A DNA stretch of 26,185 nt from Chitinophaga pinensis (GCA_943331145.2 CALQKL020000005.1:1-26185), one strand, 5' to 3'. Positions 14,720 through 23,742 are shown, numbered from the stretch's first letter. The notes: generated by a model not told the origin, from the letters alone. Translations and numbers: made by a program.

Positions 14720-15433
14720 TTATTCCAAAATAGTAACCTCTGTCCTTCTGTTTTCAGCTCTTCCATCAGCTGTTTTATTATCCGAAATTGGCTTTGAACT
14801 TCCATATCCTTTTGTTACAATTCTTGATTCGTTAATACCGCTTGCAACAAGATATGCTTTTACGGTATTGGCGCGGTCTGCTGATAATTTGATATTACTT
14901 GCTGCACTTCCTACATTATCTGTATGTCCTCCTAATTCTATTCGGTCATCCTCTTTTCTTTTCATATAAGCAACCAATTCGTCTAATACAGGAAATGAAG
15001 ACTCTTGTAAAGTAGCTTTCCCATTATCGAAGTTACAATTCTCCAATACGAAACTTTTTGAAGGCTGAAATTGATAGGTGACTACAAATGGGTTTTTATA
15101 ATATTGTTTACCCTGTAAAGCCGGAATTACCAAAGAGTCGATACTTGCAGAATCTTTGAAACCTAAAATAAAAATATTATACACATCCCCTGCTGGTAAA
15201 CGCGTGGAGAATTTTCCTCTATCATCAGTTAATGCCGAATATTCTTTATCGTATTTTTTACTACGAAACATCATAATTTCATGAGGCAATGGCACATCTT
15301 TGAAGTCTGTAATTGTTACATCCACCTGAGCATCCTTTGGAATAGAAGCATCTTGTATGGGGGTTGTTTGACAAAAACTTGTAAATGGTAATACAAATAA
15401 AAGTTGCACTAAAAAAAGACGGATTGTTTTCAT
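14720..15433 (-). CDS. OmpA-family protein with N-terminal carboxypeptidase-regulatory-like domain
   Basis: 237 residues. A Sec signal peptide (IRLFLVQLLFVLPFTSFCQ) is followed by an Ig-like beta domain around 35-110 (VDVTITDFKDVPLPHEI, ALTDDRGKFSTRLPAGDVYNI), a pattern of CarboxypepD_reg-like modules. The C-terminal OmpA peptidoglycan-binding domain covers about 128-237, with NCNFDNGKATL, GGHTDNVGS, LSADRANTVKAYLVASGI and GRAENRRTEVTI. Those motifs contain the Asp and Arg that hold diaminopimelate. It is periplasmic or outer-membrane associated and likely anchors the envelope to the cell wall. No beta-barrel precedes the domain, so it is not a classical OmpA porin. Confidence 0.88.
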   Translation of the reverse strand: MKTIRLFLVQLLFVLPFTSFCQTTPIQDASIPKDAQVDVTITDFKDVPLPHEIMMFRSKKYDKEYSALTDDRGKFSTRLPAGDVYNIFILGFKDSASIDSLVIPALQGKQYYKNPFVVTYQFQPSKSFVLENCNFDNGKATLQESSFPVLDELVAYMKRKEDDRIELGGHTDNVGSAASNIKLSADRANTVKAYLVASGINESRIVTKGYGSSKPISDNKTADGRAENRRTEVTILE

Positions 15434-15515
15434 TTTGCTTATTTATTTTTAAAGAATAAAGATATTAATTTTAATGATTTGACAACGATTTGATTTATTT
15501 ACGAAACGGAATTCT

Positions 15516-16655
15516 TTACAATTTCTGCTGCATTTTTACCACCATTTCCTTTTTCCAACTTACAAAATCTCCAGCTATTATTCGCTTTCTTGCTTCTTTT
15601 ACCAACCATAAATAAAATGCTAAATTATGTACGCTAGCAATCGTTAGCCCCAAAAACTCTTTTGCTTTTAAAAGGTGTTTTAAATATGCTTTTGAATAAT
15701 AAGCACTCATTTCGCAACCAATGGTTTCGTCTATCGGAGAAAAATCTCGTTCCCATTTTTTATTGTCGATATTAATTATTCCATTTGCCGTAAACAACAT
15801 CGCATTCCTTCCATTACGCGTTGGCATTACACAATCAAACATATCTACCCCCATTTCAATACATTCTAAAATATTCCAAGGCGTACCCACACCCATTAAA
15901 TAACGCGGTTTTTCTTGTGGCAAATGATCACAACACAACGCACAGATCTCATACATTTTGTCAATAGGTTCGCCAACACTTAAACCTCCGATGGCATTTC
16001 CATTTGCATTTTTACTGCTGATATATTCACAAGAAAATTTACGCAAATCATGATGCACCCCACCCTGAACAATAGGAAACAAATTTTGCGTATACCCATA
16101 TTTATCCTGCGTTTCATTAAAGCGGTTAAAACACCGATCAAGCCAACGATGGGTAAGCTCCATTGACTTTTTTGCATACCCATATTCACTTCCGCCCGGC
16201 GGGCATTCATCAAATGCCATCATAATATCACCTCCAATAATCCGTTGCGTATCCATCACATTTTCGGGTGTAAATAAATGCTTACTGCCATCAATATGCG
16301 ATTGAAACACCACCCCTTCTTCGGTAATTTTTCTACTTTTTGCCAAAGAAAAAACTTGAAATCCTCCACTATCGGTCAAAATCGGTCTATCCCAACCATT
16401 GAATTTATGTAATCCACCTGCTGTTTCTAAGGTTCCTAATCCTGGTCTTAAGTATAAATGATAGGTATTCCCCAAAATAATTTGAGCTCCTACATCCGTT
16501 TTTAGTTGTTGTTGAGATACGGCTTTTACACTTCCCACTGTACCAACAGGCATAAAAATTGGCGTTTGAATCTCGCCATGATCAGTTTTAATCGTTCCAG
16601 CTCGAGCATTTGATTGCAAATCCTTTTGTTCAACCGTGAATTTCAAATCAGCCAT
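15516..16655 (-). CDS. tgt: tRNA-guanine transglycosylase (queuosine pathway)
   Basis: 379 residues, normal length. It swaps G34 for preQ1 in tRNAs with GUN anticodons. Proton-acceptor D95 lies in LTDSGGFQVFSL, nucleophile D274 in MFDCVMPTRNGRNAM, and the substrate pocket has FDECPPGG and GGLSVGEP. The zinc site is degenerate. Positions equal to C302, C304, C307 and H333 of E. coli are I312, C314, S317 and H343, so two of four ligands are lost. From memory, Tgt of Bacteroides is likewise zinc-free, so this looks like a lineage feature, not damage. Starts 62 bp from the divergent glycosyltransferase. Confidence 0.96.
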   Translation of the reverse strand: MADLKFTVEQKDLQSNARAGTIKTDHGEIQTPIFMPVGTVGSVKAVSQQQLKTDVGAQIILGNTYHLYLRPGLGTLETAGGLHKFNGWDRPILTDSGGFQVFSLAKSRKITEEGVVFQSHIDGSKHLFTPENVMDTQRIIGGDIMMAFDECPPGGSEYGYAKKSMELTHRWLDRCFNRFNETQDKYGYTQNLFPIVQGGVHHDLRKFSCEYISSKNANGNAIGGLSVGEPIDKMYEICALCCDHLPQEKPRYLMGVGTPWNILECIEMGVDMFDCVMPTRNGRNAMLFTANGIINIDNKKWERDFSPIDETIGCEMSAYYSKAYLKHLLKAKEFLGLTIASVHNLAFYLWLVKEARKRIIAGDFVSWKKEMVVKMQQKL

Positions 16656-16717
16656 TGGTGATATTTTTTATTACGAAGATAAAATTTTAAAAATGCTTTT
16701 TAAGGAACGCAACATTA

Positions 16718-17878
16718 ATGAATGTAAACCATATTTTTGCATTGATGATGATGAATAATTTACTTTCCAACTGGCAGCTGATCATTTTTATATTTTTTTG
16801 CTTGATTAGTTTCATTCAATTATTTTATTTGCTTTTCTTTTTTGGCAGATTGGCTCTATACAAACAAAAGCCCAAAGCAAATTCTCAAACCCATCCCGTT
16901 AGCGTAATTATATGCGCAAGAGATGAAGCAGGCAATATTGCTCAAAACCTTCCTGGTATTTTGGTTCAGCAGTACAATACAACACACGAAATCATTGTAG
17001 TGAACGACAATTCATACGACGACAGCAAATATGTGCTTGAAGAATTGCAAAAAAGTTTTAAGCAATTAAATAATATTGAGTTAACGCAGGAGGCAAAAAT
17101 GATACCTGGAAAAAAATTTCCGCTTGCTATTGGTTTAAAATCTGCCAAGCATGAAATCGTATTGCTTACAGATGCAGACTGTGTTCCAGCAAGTGAAAAC
17201 TGGATTCAATCCATGCAATCTTGTTTTGACGATCAAACAGAAATCGTATTGGGTTATAGTCCTTACCACAAACAGAAGTCATTTTTAAACAAGCTTATCA
17301 GATGGGAAACATTCCATACTGCCATTCAATATTTAAGCTATGCCTTGTGGGGCTTGCCTTATATGGGTGTTGGTAGAAATTTAAGCTATAAGAAAAAGTT
17401 GTTTTATCAGCACAAAGGCTTTTCTGCACACAATAACATACCAGGTGGAGATGATGATTTGTTTGTAAACATAGCGGCGAATTCAAAAAACACAAAAATC
17501 AATATTGATCCCGATGCGTTTACCTTAAGCAAACCAGTCAGCACTTGGAAAAAATGGATTGCACAGAAAAAAAGACACTATACGACAAGTAAATACTATA
17601 AAAAATCACACCAATTTTTATTGGGTATGTTTTCGCTTTCTCAATTTTTATTTTATCCAAGTTTAATTGCATCTTGTATATTTTTTAATTGGGAATTATC
17701 GCTAATTATTTTCGGGATTAGATTCATTATTCAATTTTTAATCTATGCCAAAACATTGATTAAACTAAACGAAAAAGACCTTATTCCGTTGATTCCATTT
17801 TTTGATATTTGGATGTTTGTTTACTACTTAATTTTCGCTACATCATTATTTAAAAAGCCAAGTCCTGCATGGAAATAA
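16718..17878 (+). CDS. Membrane glycosyltransferase, family 2
   Basis: 386 residues. One N-terminal membrane segment (about 19-43) precedes the GT-A domain, which starts at PVSVIICARDEAGNI. The metal-binding DAD is D152-A153-D154 (LLTDADCVP), followed by GGDDDLF near 248-254. A Q283-x-x-R286 motif (QKKRHY) replaces the usual QxxRW. Two to three hydrophobic segments fill the C-terminus (about 300-378). The layout resembles processive polysaccharide synthases and hydroxyacyl-sugar transferases, and the donor cannot be told. ATG 16718 is used, but ATGs at 16745-16754 are also possible. Its last 10 bp overlap rsmG, so they are co-transcribed. Confidence 0.85.
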   Translation: MNVNHIFALMMMNNLLSNWQLIIFIFFCLISFIQLFYLLFFFGRLALYKQKPKANSQTHPVSVIICARDEAGNIAQNLPGILVQQYNTTHEIIVVNDNSYDDSKYVLEELQKSFKQLNNIELTQEAKMIPGKKFPLAIGLKSAKHEIVLLTDADCVPASENWIQSMQSCFDDQTEIVLGYSPYHKQKSFLNKLIRWETFHTAIQYLSYALWGLPYMGVGRNLSYKKKLFYQHKGFSAHNNIPGGDDDLFVNIAANSKNTKINIDPDAFTLSKPVSTWKKWIAQKKRHYTTSKYYKKSHQFLLGMFSLSQFLFYPSLIASCIFFNWELSLIIFGIRFIIQFLIYAKTLIKLNEKDLIPLIPFFDIWMFVYYLIFATSLFKKPSPAWK

Positions 17879-18501
17879 TTGAAAAATACTTTGCTGATTT
17901 CACACCTGAGCAAACACGTCAATTGGGTTTATTAAAACCGCTATATACCGAATGGAATGAAAAAATAAATGTGATTAGTCGTAAAGACATCGACAACTTT
18001 TATTTGCATCATGTACTGCATTCTTTAACCATTGCAACCACTTTTGAATTTCAAAAAAACACCACTATAATGGATTTGGGATGTGGCGGTGGTTTCCCAG
18101 GCATTCCATTAGCGATATTTTTCCCTGAAACAAATTTCTATTTGGTAGATAGCATAAATAAGAAATTAAATGTGGTGCGAGAAATTGCAGAAGCGGTAGG
18201 ACTAACAAACATAACGGTAAAACATACCCGCGCAGAAGATATTAAAGACCAAAAATTTGAAGTGGTAATATCAAGAGCAGTAGCACCATTGAAAGATTTA
18301 TGGAGATGGAGTAAGCCCTTGATGAAAAAACACCCAACCACAAACGAAAATGCACCAAATGGTTTGATCTGTTTAAAGGGTGGAGACCTTACACAAGAAA
18401 TACAAGAAAGTACCTGCAAACCTTTTGTATGGAGTATCGATAAGATATTTCCAGAGCCGCACTTTAAAGACAAGTATTTGTTGTATCAGCCGTATAAGTA
18501 A
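17869..18501 (+). CDS. rsmG: 16S rRNA (guanine-N7)-methyltransferase G
   Basis: 210 residues, typical. It methylates N7 of G527 in 16S rRNA with SAM; loss gives low-level streptomycin resistance in other bacteria. The SAM-binding loop MDLGCGGGFPGIPLA is at 68-82, followed by LVDSINKKLNVV and TRAEDI. VISRAVAPL is the family signature, and the N-terminal helix has LYTEWNEKINVISRKD. ATG overlaps the end of the glycosyltransferase gene (ATGGAAATAA), suggesting translational coupling. Convergent with the peptidase, 28 bp apart. Confidence 0.96.
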   Translation: MEIIEKYFADFTPEQTRQLGLLKPLYTEWNEKINVISRKDIDNFYLHHVLHSLTIATTFEFQKNTTIMDLGCGGGFPGIPLAIFFPETNFYLVDSINKKLNVVREIAEAVGLTNITVKHTRAEDIKDQKFEVVISRAVAPLKDLWRWSKPLMKKHPTTNENAPNGLICLKGGDLTQEIQESTCKPFVWSIDKIFPEPHFKDKYLLYQPYK

Positions 18502-18529
18502 TTTCAATAAAAGGTAATGCCAAAAAGCT

Positions 18530-20461
18530 TTACCAACTCAACTCAATCAAATTGTTTTTCCTTTCTACATCAGCCATTCGCTTTGTAGGATCAACCTCAG
18601 CTTTAGTTAAAGTTGTAAGCTTTTTATTGATACTAACGGTGTAGGTTGGATGCGTCCATTTCCACGCATCTTCTATGACGTTAGGCTGATTGATATTTTC
18701 GGCTGATTTAGAACCGTACATTAAATTCAAAGGCACCACATGCATTTCAGAAGTACCATCTTTAAAGGTTAATTTCAAATCAATGGGCATTGGCATTTGC
18801 CCTACTCTTTTAATCCTAATTTTTGTAGCTCCATTTTCTTCCCACAAACTATCAATAGCGTAATCGATGGTTTTTGTAGTACTCACCCAATATTCTTTAT
18901 ACCAATCCAATTGCAAACCGCTTACTTTCTCAGCAATGCGAATAAAATCCGTTGCATTTGGATGTTTAAATTTCCAAGTGTTATAATATTCGAGTAAAAC
19001 CTCGTCTCTTTTTTTCTCGCCAATGATATAACCAAGCTGCTCCATAAAAACCTGACCTTTTGAATAAGCATCAACACTGTAAGCAAAATTATTGTTGTAA
19101 TGATCTGCATGTGTGGTCATTGGTTCTTCCAATTTACTATTAACCAACGAAAAATAATTGGCATAAGCAGCGCAATGATTTTCGGGTAAGCTTAATATTA
19201 ATTTCTTTAGCTTTTCATTGCTTGGATTTTCTTTCAGTGCATCTTGATACTCTACAATTGAAGTTTTATGTTCATAAAAATTAGAAACCAGCTCCTCTCC
19301 AAAACTCGTAAAACCCTCGTCCATCCATGCATACAAGCTTTCATTGGTACCTAAAATCATTTGATACCAATTGTGCATCCACTCATGAAAAGCAGTACCA
19401 ATCGAAGCTGTACTCATTAAAGTAGCCATTGCATATTCCATACCTCCGTCGCCACCTTGAATAAAGGAATATTGTGGGTATGGATATTTTCCAAAATGAC
19501 TTTCAATAAATGGCAAAACCGTTGAAGCTGCATCTAAAACCTTTTTCCACGCAGTATCATTTTGTGGATTGTTGGGAATGTAATTGTAAATCACATGAAG
19601 CATTGGACCGTTTGGCATTTTTTTAGAAAGATGTTTAAAATCAGGATCTGCAGCCCAAACAAAATCGTGGATTTTTTCGCCTTTGAAATGCCATGTTCTT
19701 TTATTTGTAGCAATCTTTTTTAGTTCCGTTCCAGCTGTATCATATCCCCAACCAATTTCTTTTGCATTTACCAAAACGCCTGTGCCACCAATTTTATACG
19801 ATTTATCAATGTTAATTGTCACATCAAAATCACCCCAAACACCATAAAACTCACGCGCGACATAAGGTGTTGGATGCCAGCCTTCATAATCGTATTCACA
19901 CATTTTAGGATACCATTGACTCATGCTGTAACGCACGCCAGTATTGGGATTATCTCTTCCGCTTCTTCTAACTTGCAAAGGCACTTGTGCTTCAAATTCC
20001 ATTTCAAATGTAACCATTGATTTAGGTAAAATTGGCGTAGTAAGTTTTACTTCCAAAATCGTTTCGTGATACTTAAATGTTTGAGGAATCCCATTCATCT
20101 TCAACGATTTTATTTTTTGAAAACCTATCTCGTTTTCTTTCAAATTTAAAATGCGGTCTTTAACCCGTCCATCCCAATCTTGTCGGCCATTTATAATTTG
20201 CTTACCCAACTCCCTACTCCTCACATCCATGCTGCTATTCGGTTGGAATGCATTCCAATACAAATGGTAAAACACCTTGTCTAATTTATCGGTAGAATTG
20301 TTTTGGTATTGCAATTTCTGCGTCCCCGAAAAACGATTGGCTAACGTATCAACATCAATGTTCATAGTATATTTAACCGACTGCTGCCACCTTTCGGGCT
20401 GAGCAAATAAACTTGTTGTGCTAAAAAAGCAAAGGATAAAAAAAAGATGTTTGAGTTTCAT
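18530..20461 (-). CDS. Secreted M1-family (gluzincin) metallopeptidase
   Basis: 643 residues. A signal peptide (LKHLFFILCFFSTTSLFAQ) is followed by the N-terminal beta saddle domain (about 25-250; VKYTMNIDVDTLANRFSGTQKL). The catalytic domain has GGMEYA at 339-344, a variant of the aminopeptidase GAMEN motif. The zinc site is H359-E360-W-M-H363 with E382 exactly 18 residues later (DEGFT). Members are zinc aminopeptidases acting in the periplasm or outside the cell. GGMEY instead of GAMEN and a shorter C-terminal part suggest a subgroup whose specificity is unknown. Intact and monocistronic, starting after a gap with repeats. Confidence 0.92.
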   Translation of the reverse strand: MKLKHLFFILCFFSTTSLFAQPERWQQSVKYTMNIDVDTLANRFSGTQKLQYQNNSTDKLDKVFYHLYWNAFQPNSSMDVRSRELGKQIINGRQDWDGRVKDRILNLKENEIGFQKIKSLKMNGIPQTFKYHETILEVKLTTPILPKSMVTFEMEFEAQVPLQVRRSGRDNPNTGVRYSMSQWYPKMCEYDYEGWHPTPYVAREFYGVWGDFDVTINIDKSYKIGGTGVLVNAKEIGWGYDTAGTELKKIATNKRTWHFKGEKIHDFVWAADPDFKHLSKKMPNGPMLHVIYNYIPNNPQNDTAWKKVLDAASTVLPFIESHFGKYPYPQYSFIQGGDGGMEYAMATLMSTASIGTAFHEWMHNWYQMILGTNESLYAWMDEGFTSFGEELVSNFYEHKTSIVEYQDALKENPSNEKLKKLILSLPENHCAAYANYFSLVNSKLEEPMTTHADHYNNNFAYSVDAYSKGQVFMEQLGYIIGEKKRDEVLLEYYNTWKFKHPNATDFIRIAEKVSGLQLDWYKEYWVSTTKTIDYAIDSLWEENGATKIRIKRVGQMPMPIDLKLTFKDGTSEMHVVPLNLMYGSKSAENINQPNVIEDAWKWTHPTYTVSINKKLTTLTKAEVDPTKRMADVERKNNLIELSW

Positions 20462-20470
20462 ATAAAAAAT

Positions 20471-20497
20471 GTTTGTGGTTTGGTGTTTGGTGTTTGT
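20471..20497 (-). repeat. CCAAACA-type repeat, copy 3 (tail only)
   Basis: On the minus strand: CAAACACCAAACACCAAACC then ACAAAC, i.e. the 7-nt series that ends copies 1 and 2, without the 9-nt GTTCAA part. It lies 10 bp before the peptidase start. Confidence 0.65.
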
Positions 20498-20591
20498 CAG
20501 AAATTGCTGCTATACAGAAATCAGTATCAAGAATCTATTAACTTTTTAATTTTCACGGATTTTAGGATGGTCAACATTTTAATTTCTTCCA

Positions 20592-20611
20592 CCCACGGTT
20601 GAAACCGTGGG
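20592..20611. repeat. REP-like palindrome CCCACGGTT-GA-AACCGTGGG
   Basis: Perfect 9-bp inverted repeat with a 2-nt loop (20592-20600/20603-20611), GC-rich in an AT-rich spacer, with no T-run. Very similar palindromes (CCCACGGTT..AACCGTGGGCTA) are, to my memory, dispersed in many Bacteroidota genomes. One copy here. Confidence 0.7.
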
Positions 20612-20749
20612 CTATGAAAAATATCGATTACAATTGGTACGGAAAAATATTGGAACACGCACTACTTTCTTATTCTTTATTTTTAATTCCTTATTTATTA
20701 TTCCCAAGTATCAAAATGGAACGAAATCAAATCCAACATCCAGAATCTC

Positions 20750-21421
20750 TTAAAGCTTTCCTCTCCCTTCCACCACAATCACAATCTCTCCTTTTACAGA
20801 TTTGGCATTAAAATAATCATGTACTTCTTGTAAAGTTCCACGTTTGTTTTCTTCAAATTTTTTTGATAATTCGCGACTTACACTGCATTTGCGTTCGGCT
20901 CCAAAATATTCTATGAAATGACTTAATGTTTTTACCAAGCGCATTGGACTTTCATAAAAAATCATTGTTCTTTCTTCAACAGCCATTCTTTTTAAAAAAG
21001 TTTGACGGCCTTTCTTTAGGGGCAAAAAGCCTTCAAAACAAAAACTGTCTGTTGGCAGTCCACTATTTACTAGGGCAGGAACAAAAGCAGTTGCACCGGG
21101 CAAACAATTTACTTCAATTCCATTTTCAACACATGCTTTAACCAATAGATACGCAGGATCACTAATACCGGGCGTACCTGCATCTGTAATCAATGCCATC
21201 GCTTTACCCATCATCAATTGATCGATTAAATGACTAACTATCTTATGTTCATTATGCTGATGATAAGGAGATATAGGCTTGTGGATATTGTAATGTTTCA
21301 ACAAAACAGAGGAAGTTCTGGTATCTTCCGCTAAAATTAAATCCACAACATTCAGCAATTCTACCGCTCTATAAGTCATATCGGATAAATTGCCAATAGG
21401 CGTAGGAATTAAATAAAGCAT
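20750..21421 (-). CDS. rsmI: 16S rRNA (cytidine-2'-O)-methyltransferase
   Basis: 223 residues. It is shorter than E. coli RsmI (286) because the C-terminal extension is missing, as in many Bacteroidota. Methylates the ribose of C1402 in the 16S rRNA decoding centre. Tetrapyrrole-methylase fold: MLYLIPTPIGNLSDMTYRA, ILAEDTRTSSVLL, then LITDAGTPGISDPAY, VNCLPGATAFVPALVNSGLP, and IFYESPMRL. Begins 9 bp after purS, so it is the last gene of the pepP-pssA-purS-rsmI run. Confidence 0.96.
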   Translation of the reverse strand: MLYLIPTPIGNLSDMTYRAVELLNVVDLILAEDTRTSSVLLKHYNIHKPISPYHQHNEHKIVSHLIDQLMMGKAMALITDAGTPGISDPAYLLVKACVENGIEVNCLPGATAFVPALVNSGLPTDSFCFEGFLPLKKGRQTFLKRMAVEERTMIFYESPMRLVKTLSHFIEYFGAERKCSVSRELSKKFEENKRGTLQEVHDYFNAKSVKGEIVIVVEGRGKL

Positions 21422-21430
21422 CTGTTGAAA

Positions 21431-21676
21431 TTATAAAATGGTTACTTCAAACATTTCCATCACTAAGTTTGCCAATAATTTAGTGGCTGCTTCTGTAGCC
21501 ATTTGATGGGCTTCTTCTTTTGAATTGGCTTCAATTTGCAAATCGATTTGTTTGCCTATGCGTACATCCGAAATTCCAGACAATCCTAAATTGTGCAATC
21601 CGCCTAATACTGCCTTCCCTTGAGGATCTAACAAATCTTTTAACGGCATAACTTTTATTTGTGCAATAAATATCAT
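21431..21676 (-). CDS. purS: Phosphoribosylformylglycinamidine synthase subunit PurS
   Basis: 81 residues, the family length. PurS bridges PurL and the glutaminase PurQ in FGAM synthase, a purine step. Visible parts are KVMPLKDLLDPQGKAV, the LGLSGISDVRIGKQIDLQI core and the helix KEEAHQMATEAATKLLANLVME. ATG overlaps the pssA stop as ATGA (21673-21676), giving tight coupling to a lipid gene. No purL or purQ is in the window, so the complex is encoded in several places. Confidence 0.93.
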   Translation of the reverse strand: MIFIAQIKVMPLKDLLDPQGKAVLGGLHNLGLSGISDVRIGKQIDLQIEANSKEEAHQMATEAATKLLANLVMEMFEVTIL

Positions 21677-22437
21677 GATAACTTTTTTTTGTTGAGCAAA
21701 GATAAAATAATGTAACTAACAAACAGAATTGGAACCGATAACCATTTTAAAAAAATACAGCTTATTATTCCAATAAGAAATAGTAAAACCAATGGAATTA
21801 ATTCTTGCTTGTTTTTGAAATTAATTTTTAAAGAAAACATTGGAATATTGCTTACCATCAGACAAGAAATGCTAATAATAACTACATACCAAAACCATTT
21901 ATTTAACAACAAAAACAATATTTGATCATACCCACAAGTCCAATAAATCAAAGGAAATGAAGCAATCAACAATCCTACTGCAGGTGTTGGCATTCCTTTA
22001 AAAACTTTAGATTGTGTGGCGTCCAAATTAAATTTAGCCAATCGATAAGCTGCAGCCATTGCAATGATAAATGCGGGTATCAATAAGATCAAAGACACCT
22101 CAATTCCTCCTTCTGCTGTTGCGAAGCTCATGCGTAAAAATTGATACACAATCATTGAAGGTGCAACACCAAAACTAACCACATCGGCTAATGAATCGAG
22201 TTGTTTTCCCATTTCAGAACTTGCGTTTAATAACCTTGCTACAAAGCCATCCAAAAAATCAATAACAGCAGCTAGTCCAATACATAAAGAAGCCATCCAA
22301 ATCTTTTCGGGAATATCTACAAACTGACTTCCTTCAAAATCGTAATGAATAACAATGCCATTTTGTAAAACAAAAACAATGGCCAAGCAACCAAAAAACA
22401 AATTCAATAGGGTAAATAAATTGGGGATATTTTTCAT
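21673..22437 (-). CDS. pssA: CDP-diacylglycerol--serine O-phosphatidyltransferase
   Basis: 254 residues from ATG 22437 (a TTG one codon upstream is ignored). Makes phosphatidylserine, the precursor of phosphatidylethanolamine, at the inner membrane. The CDP-alcohol phosphotransferase motif is complete: D63-G-x2-A67-R68-x8-G77-x3-D81-x3-D85 (DGFVAR..GKQLDSLADVV). About seven or eight hydrophobic segments follow the pattern of class II (B. subtilis type) enzymes. It starts 15 bp after the peptidase stop and overlaps purS by 4 bp. No psd is nearby. Confidence 0.94.
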   Translation of the reverse strand: MKNIPNLFTLLNLFFGCLAIVFVLQNGIVIHYDFEGSQFVDIPEKIWMASLCIGLAAVIDFLDGFVARLLNASSEMGKQLDSLADVVSFGVAPSMIVYQFLRMSFATAEGGIEVSLILLIPAFIIAMAAAYRLAKFNLDATQSKVFKGMPTPAVGLLIASFPLIYWTCGYDQILFLLLNKWFWYVVIISISCLMVSNIPMFSLKINFKNKQELIPLVLLFLIGIISCIFLKWLSVPILFVSYIILSLLNKKKLS

Positions 22438-22452
22438 CAAATTAATTGTTGA

Positions 22453-23742
22453 TTATTTTTTCATTAAAACTTCAATCTCTTCCACTGTTATAGGAATGTT
22501 TTTCATAAGATCTTTATTGCCATTTTTCGTAATCCAGAAATTATTTTCAATTCGAACACCCATTTGCTCTTCCTCAATGTAAATACCTGGTTCTACTGTA
22601 AATACCATCCCAGCTTTAATCGGCTCTGTTCTTGTTCCTAAATCATGCACATCAATTCCCAAATGATGTGATATACCATGGTAAAGATATTTGCTAAATG
22701 CGCGGTTCTCAGAGTCTTCGTTTTTAACATCCGATTTTGAAATCAACCCTATTTTCTGAAACACAACACTCGCCTCATCCCCTACTTTTTTAGTATAGTC
22801 GATTATACTAATGCCTGGTTTTAAAATACTAGCTGCATATAAATGCAAATGCAAACATGCATTGTAAACTACTTTTTGTCTTTTAGAAAACTTTCCATTT
22901 ACTGGAATGGTTCTGGATAAATCAGCGCAATAATTTCCGTATTCCGCACCAAAGTCCATTAGAATTAATTCGCCATCTTTACACACTTGATTATTATCTA
23001 CATAATGTAATGTTCTTGCACGATCGCCTGATGCGATGATAGAGCCATAAGCAGGACCAGTGGCACGTTGAGACAAAAACGAATGCCAAATTTCGGCATC
23101 AATTTCATACTCCATTACGCCAGGTTTAATAAATTTCAATAACCTTCTAAATGTATTATCCGTGATGTCTATCGCTTGTTGCATCACTTCAATTTCAAGT
23201 GGTGTTTTTATGGCACGTAACACTTTTAAAATTTTTGCACTTCTTTCATATTGATGAAGCGGAAAACGCTCACGCATCAATCTGGCGTAACGATAGTCTC
23301 TAACTTCTACATAATTAGATCTTCTGTCGTTTTCATTGGTATTCAAATAAATGGTATCTGCCAAATGAACCCATGCTTGCAAAAGACCTTCTAGCATGTC
23401 TAACCAAATGATTGTTTTAATGCCCGAAATGCCTTCTGCTTCAAGTTTTCTTAATCGGTGACCATCCCATTTTTCTTTCACTTCATTTGGCCTTGTTAAA
23501 ACAAGTACTTCCCTGAATTTAGGGTCTGGATTATCAGGAAATAAAACCAACATGGTATCTTCTTGTTCAACACCTGTAAGCCAAATCAGATCGGAGTTCT
23601 GCTTGAATTTATGAACCTGATCAGCATTTGTAGGCAATTCATCATTACTATTAAAAATAGCAATGGCATTTTTCGACATGTGCGATACAAATCTTTCACG
23701 ATTTTTTATAAAAATGGATGGATTTAAAGGAAGATACTTCAT
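22453..23742 (-). CDS. Xaa-Pro aminopeptidase (aminopeptidase P family)
   Basis: 429 residues. The N-terminal creatinase-like domain (1 to about 170; FIKNRERFVSHMSKNAIAIF) is followed by the pita-bread domain. All five metal ligands are present: D263 (LMDFGAEYG), D274 (CADLSRT), H359 (HGISHHLG), E384 (TVEPGIY) and E399 (RIENNF). It removes an N-terminal residue preceding proline, with two manganese ions. No signal peptide, so cytoplasmic. First gene of the minus-strand run, facing pckA across an AT-rich spacer. Cannot be separated from prolidase with certainty. Confidence 0.9.
   Translation of the reverse strand: MKYLPLNPSIFIKNRERFVSHMSKNAIAIFNSNDELPTNADQVHKFKQNSDLIWLTGVEQEDTMLVLFPDNPDPKFREVLVLTRPNEVKEKWDGHRLRKLEAEGISGIKTIIWLDMLEGLLQAWVHLADTIYLNTNENDRRSNYVEVRDYRYARLMRERFPLHQYERSAKILKVLRAIKTPLEIEVMQQAIDITDNTFRRLLKFIKPGVMEYEIDAEIWHSFLSQRATGPAYGSIIASGDRARTLHYVDNNQVCKDGELILMDFGAEYGNYCADLSRTIPVNGKFSKRQKVVYNACLHLHLYAASILKPGISIIDYTKKVGDEASVVFQKIGLISKSDVKNEDSENRAFSKYLYHGISHHLGIDVHDLGTRTEPIKAGMVFTVEPGIYIEEEQMGVRIENNFWITKNGNKDLMKNIPITVEEIEVLMKK

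Larger units (their letters stand above)
20462..20749. other. 288-bp spacer with two repeats
   Basis: No convincing gene. It has the CCAAACA tail repeat (20471-20497) and a REP-like palindrome (20592-20611). The open frame on the plus strand starting inside the palindrome at 20599 runs into rsmI antisense and lacks any support. Confidence 0.6.

Noticed and set aside
20599..20811. 70-codon frame on the plus strand, hydrophobic
   Set aside because: Starts with TTG inside the REP-like palindrome and runs into rsmI antisense; no support from motifs or context.
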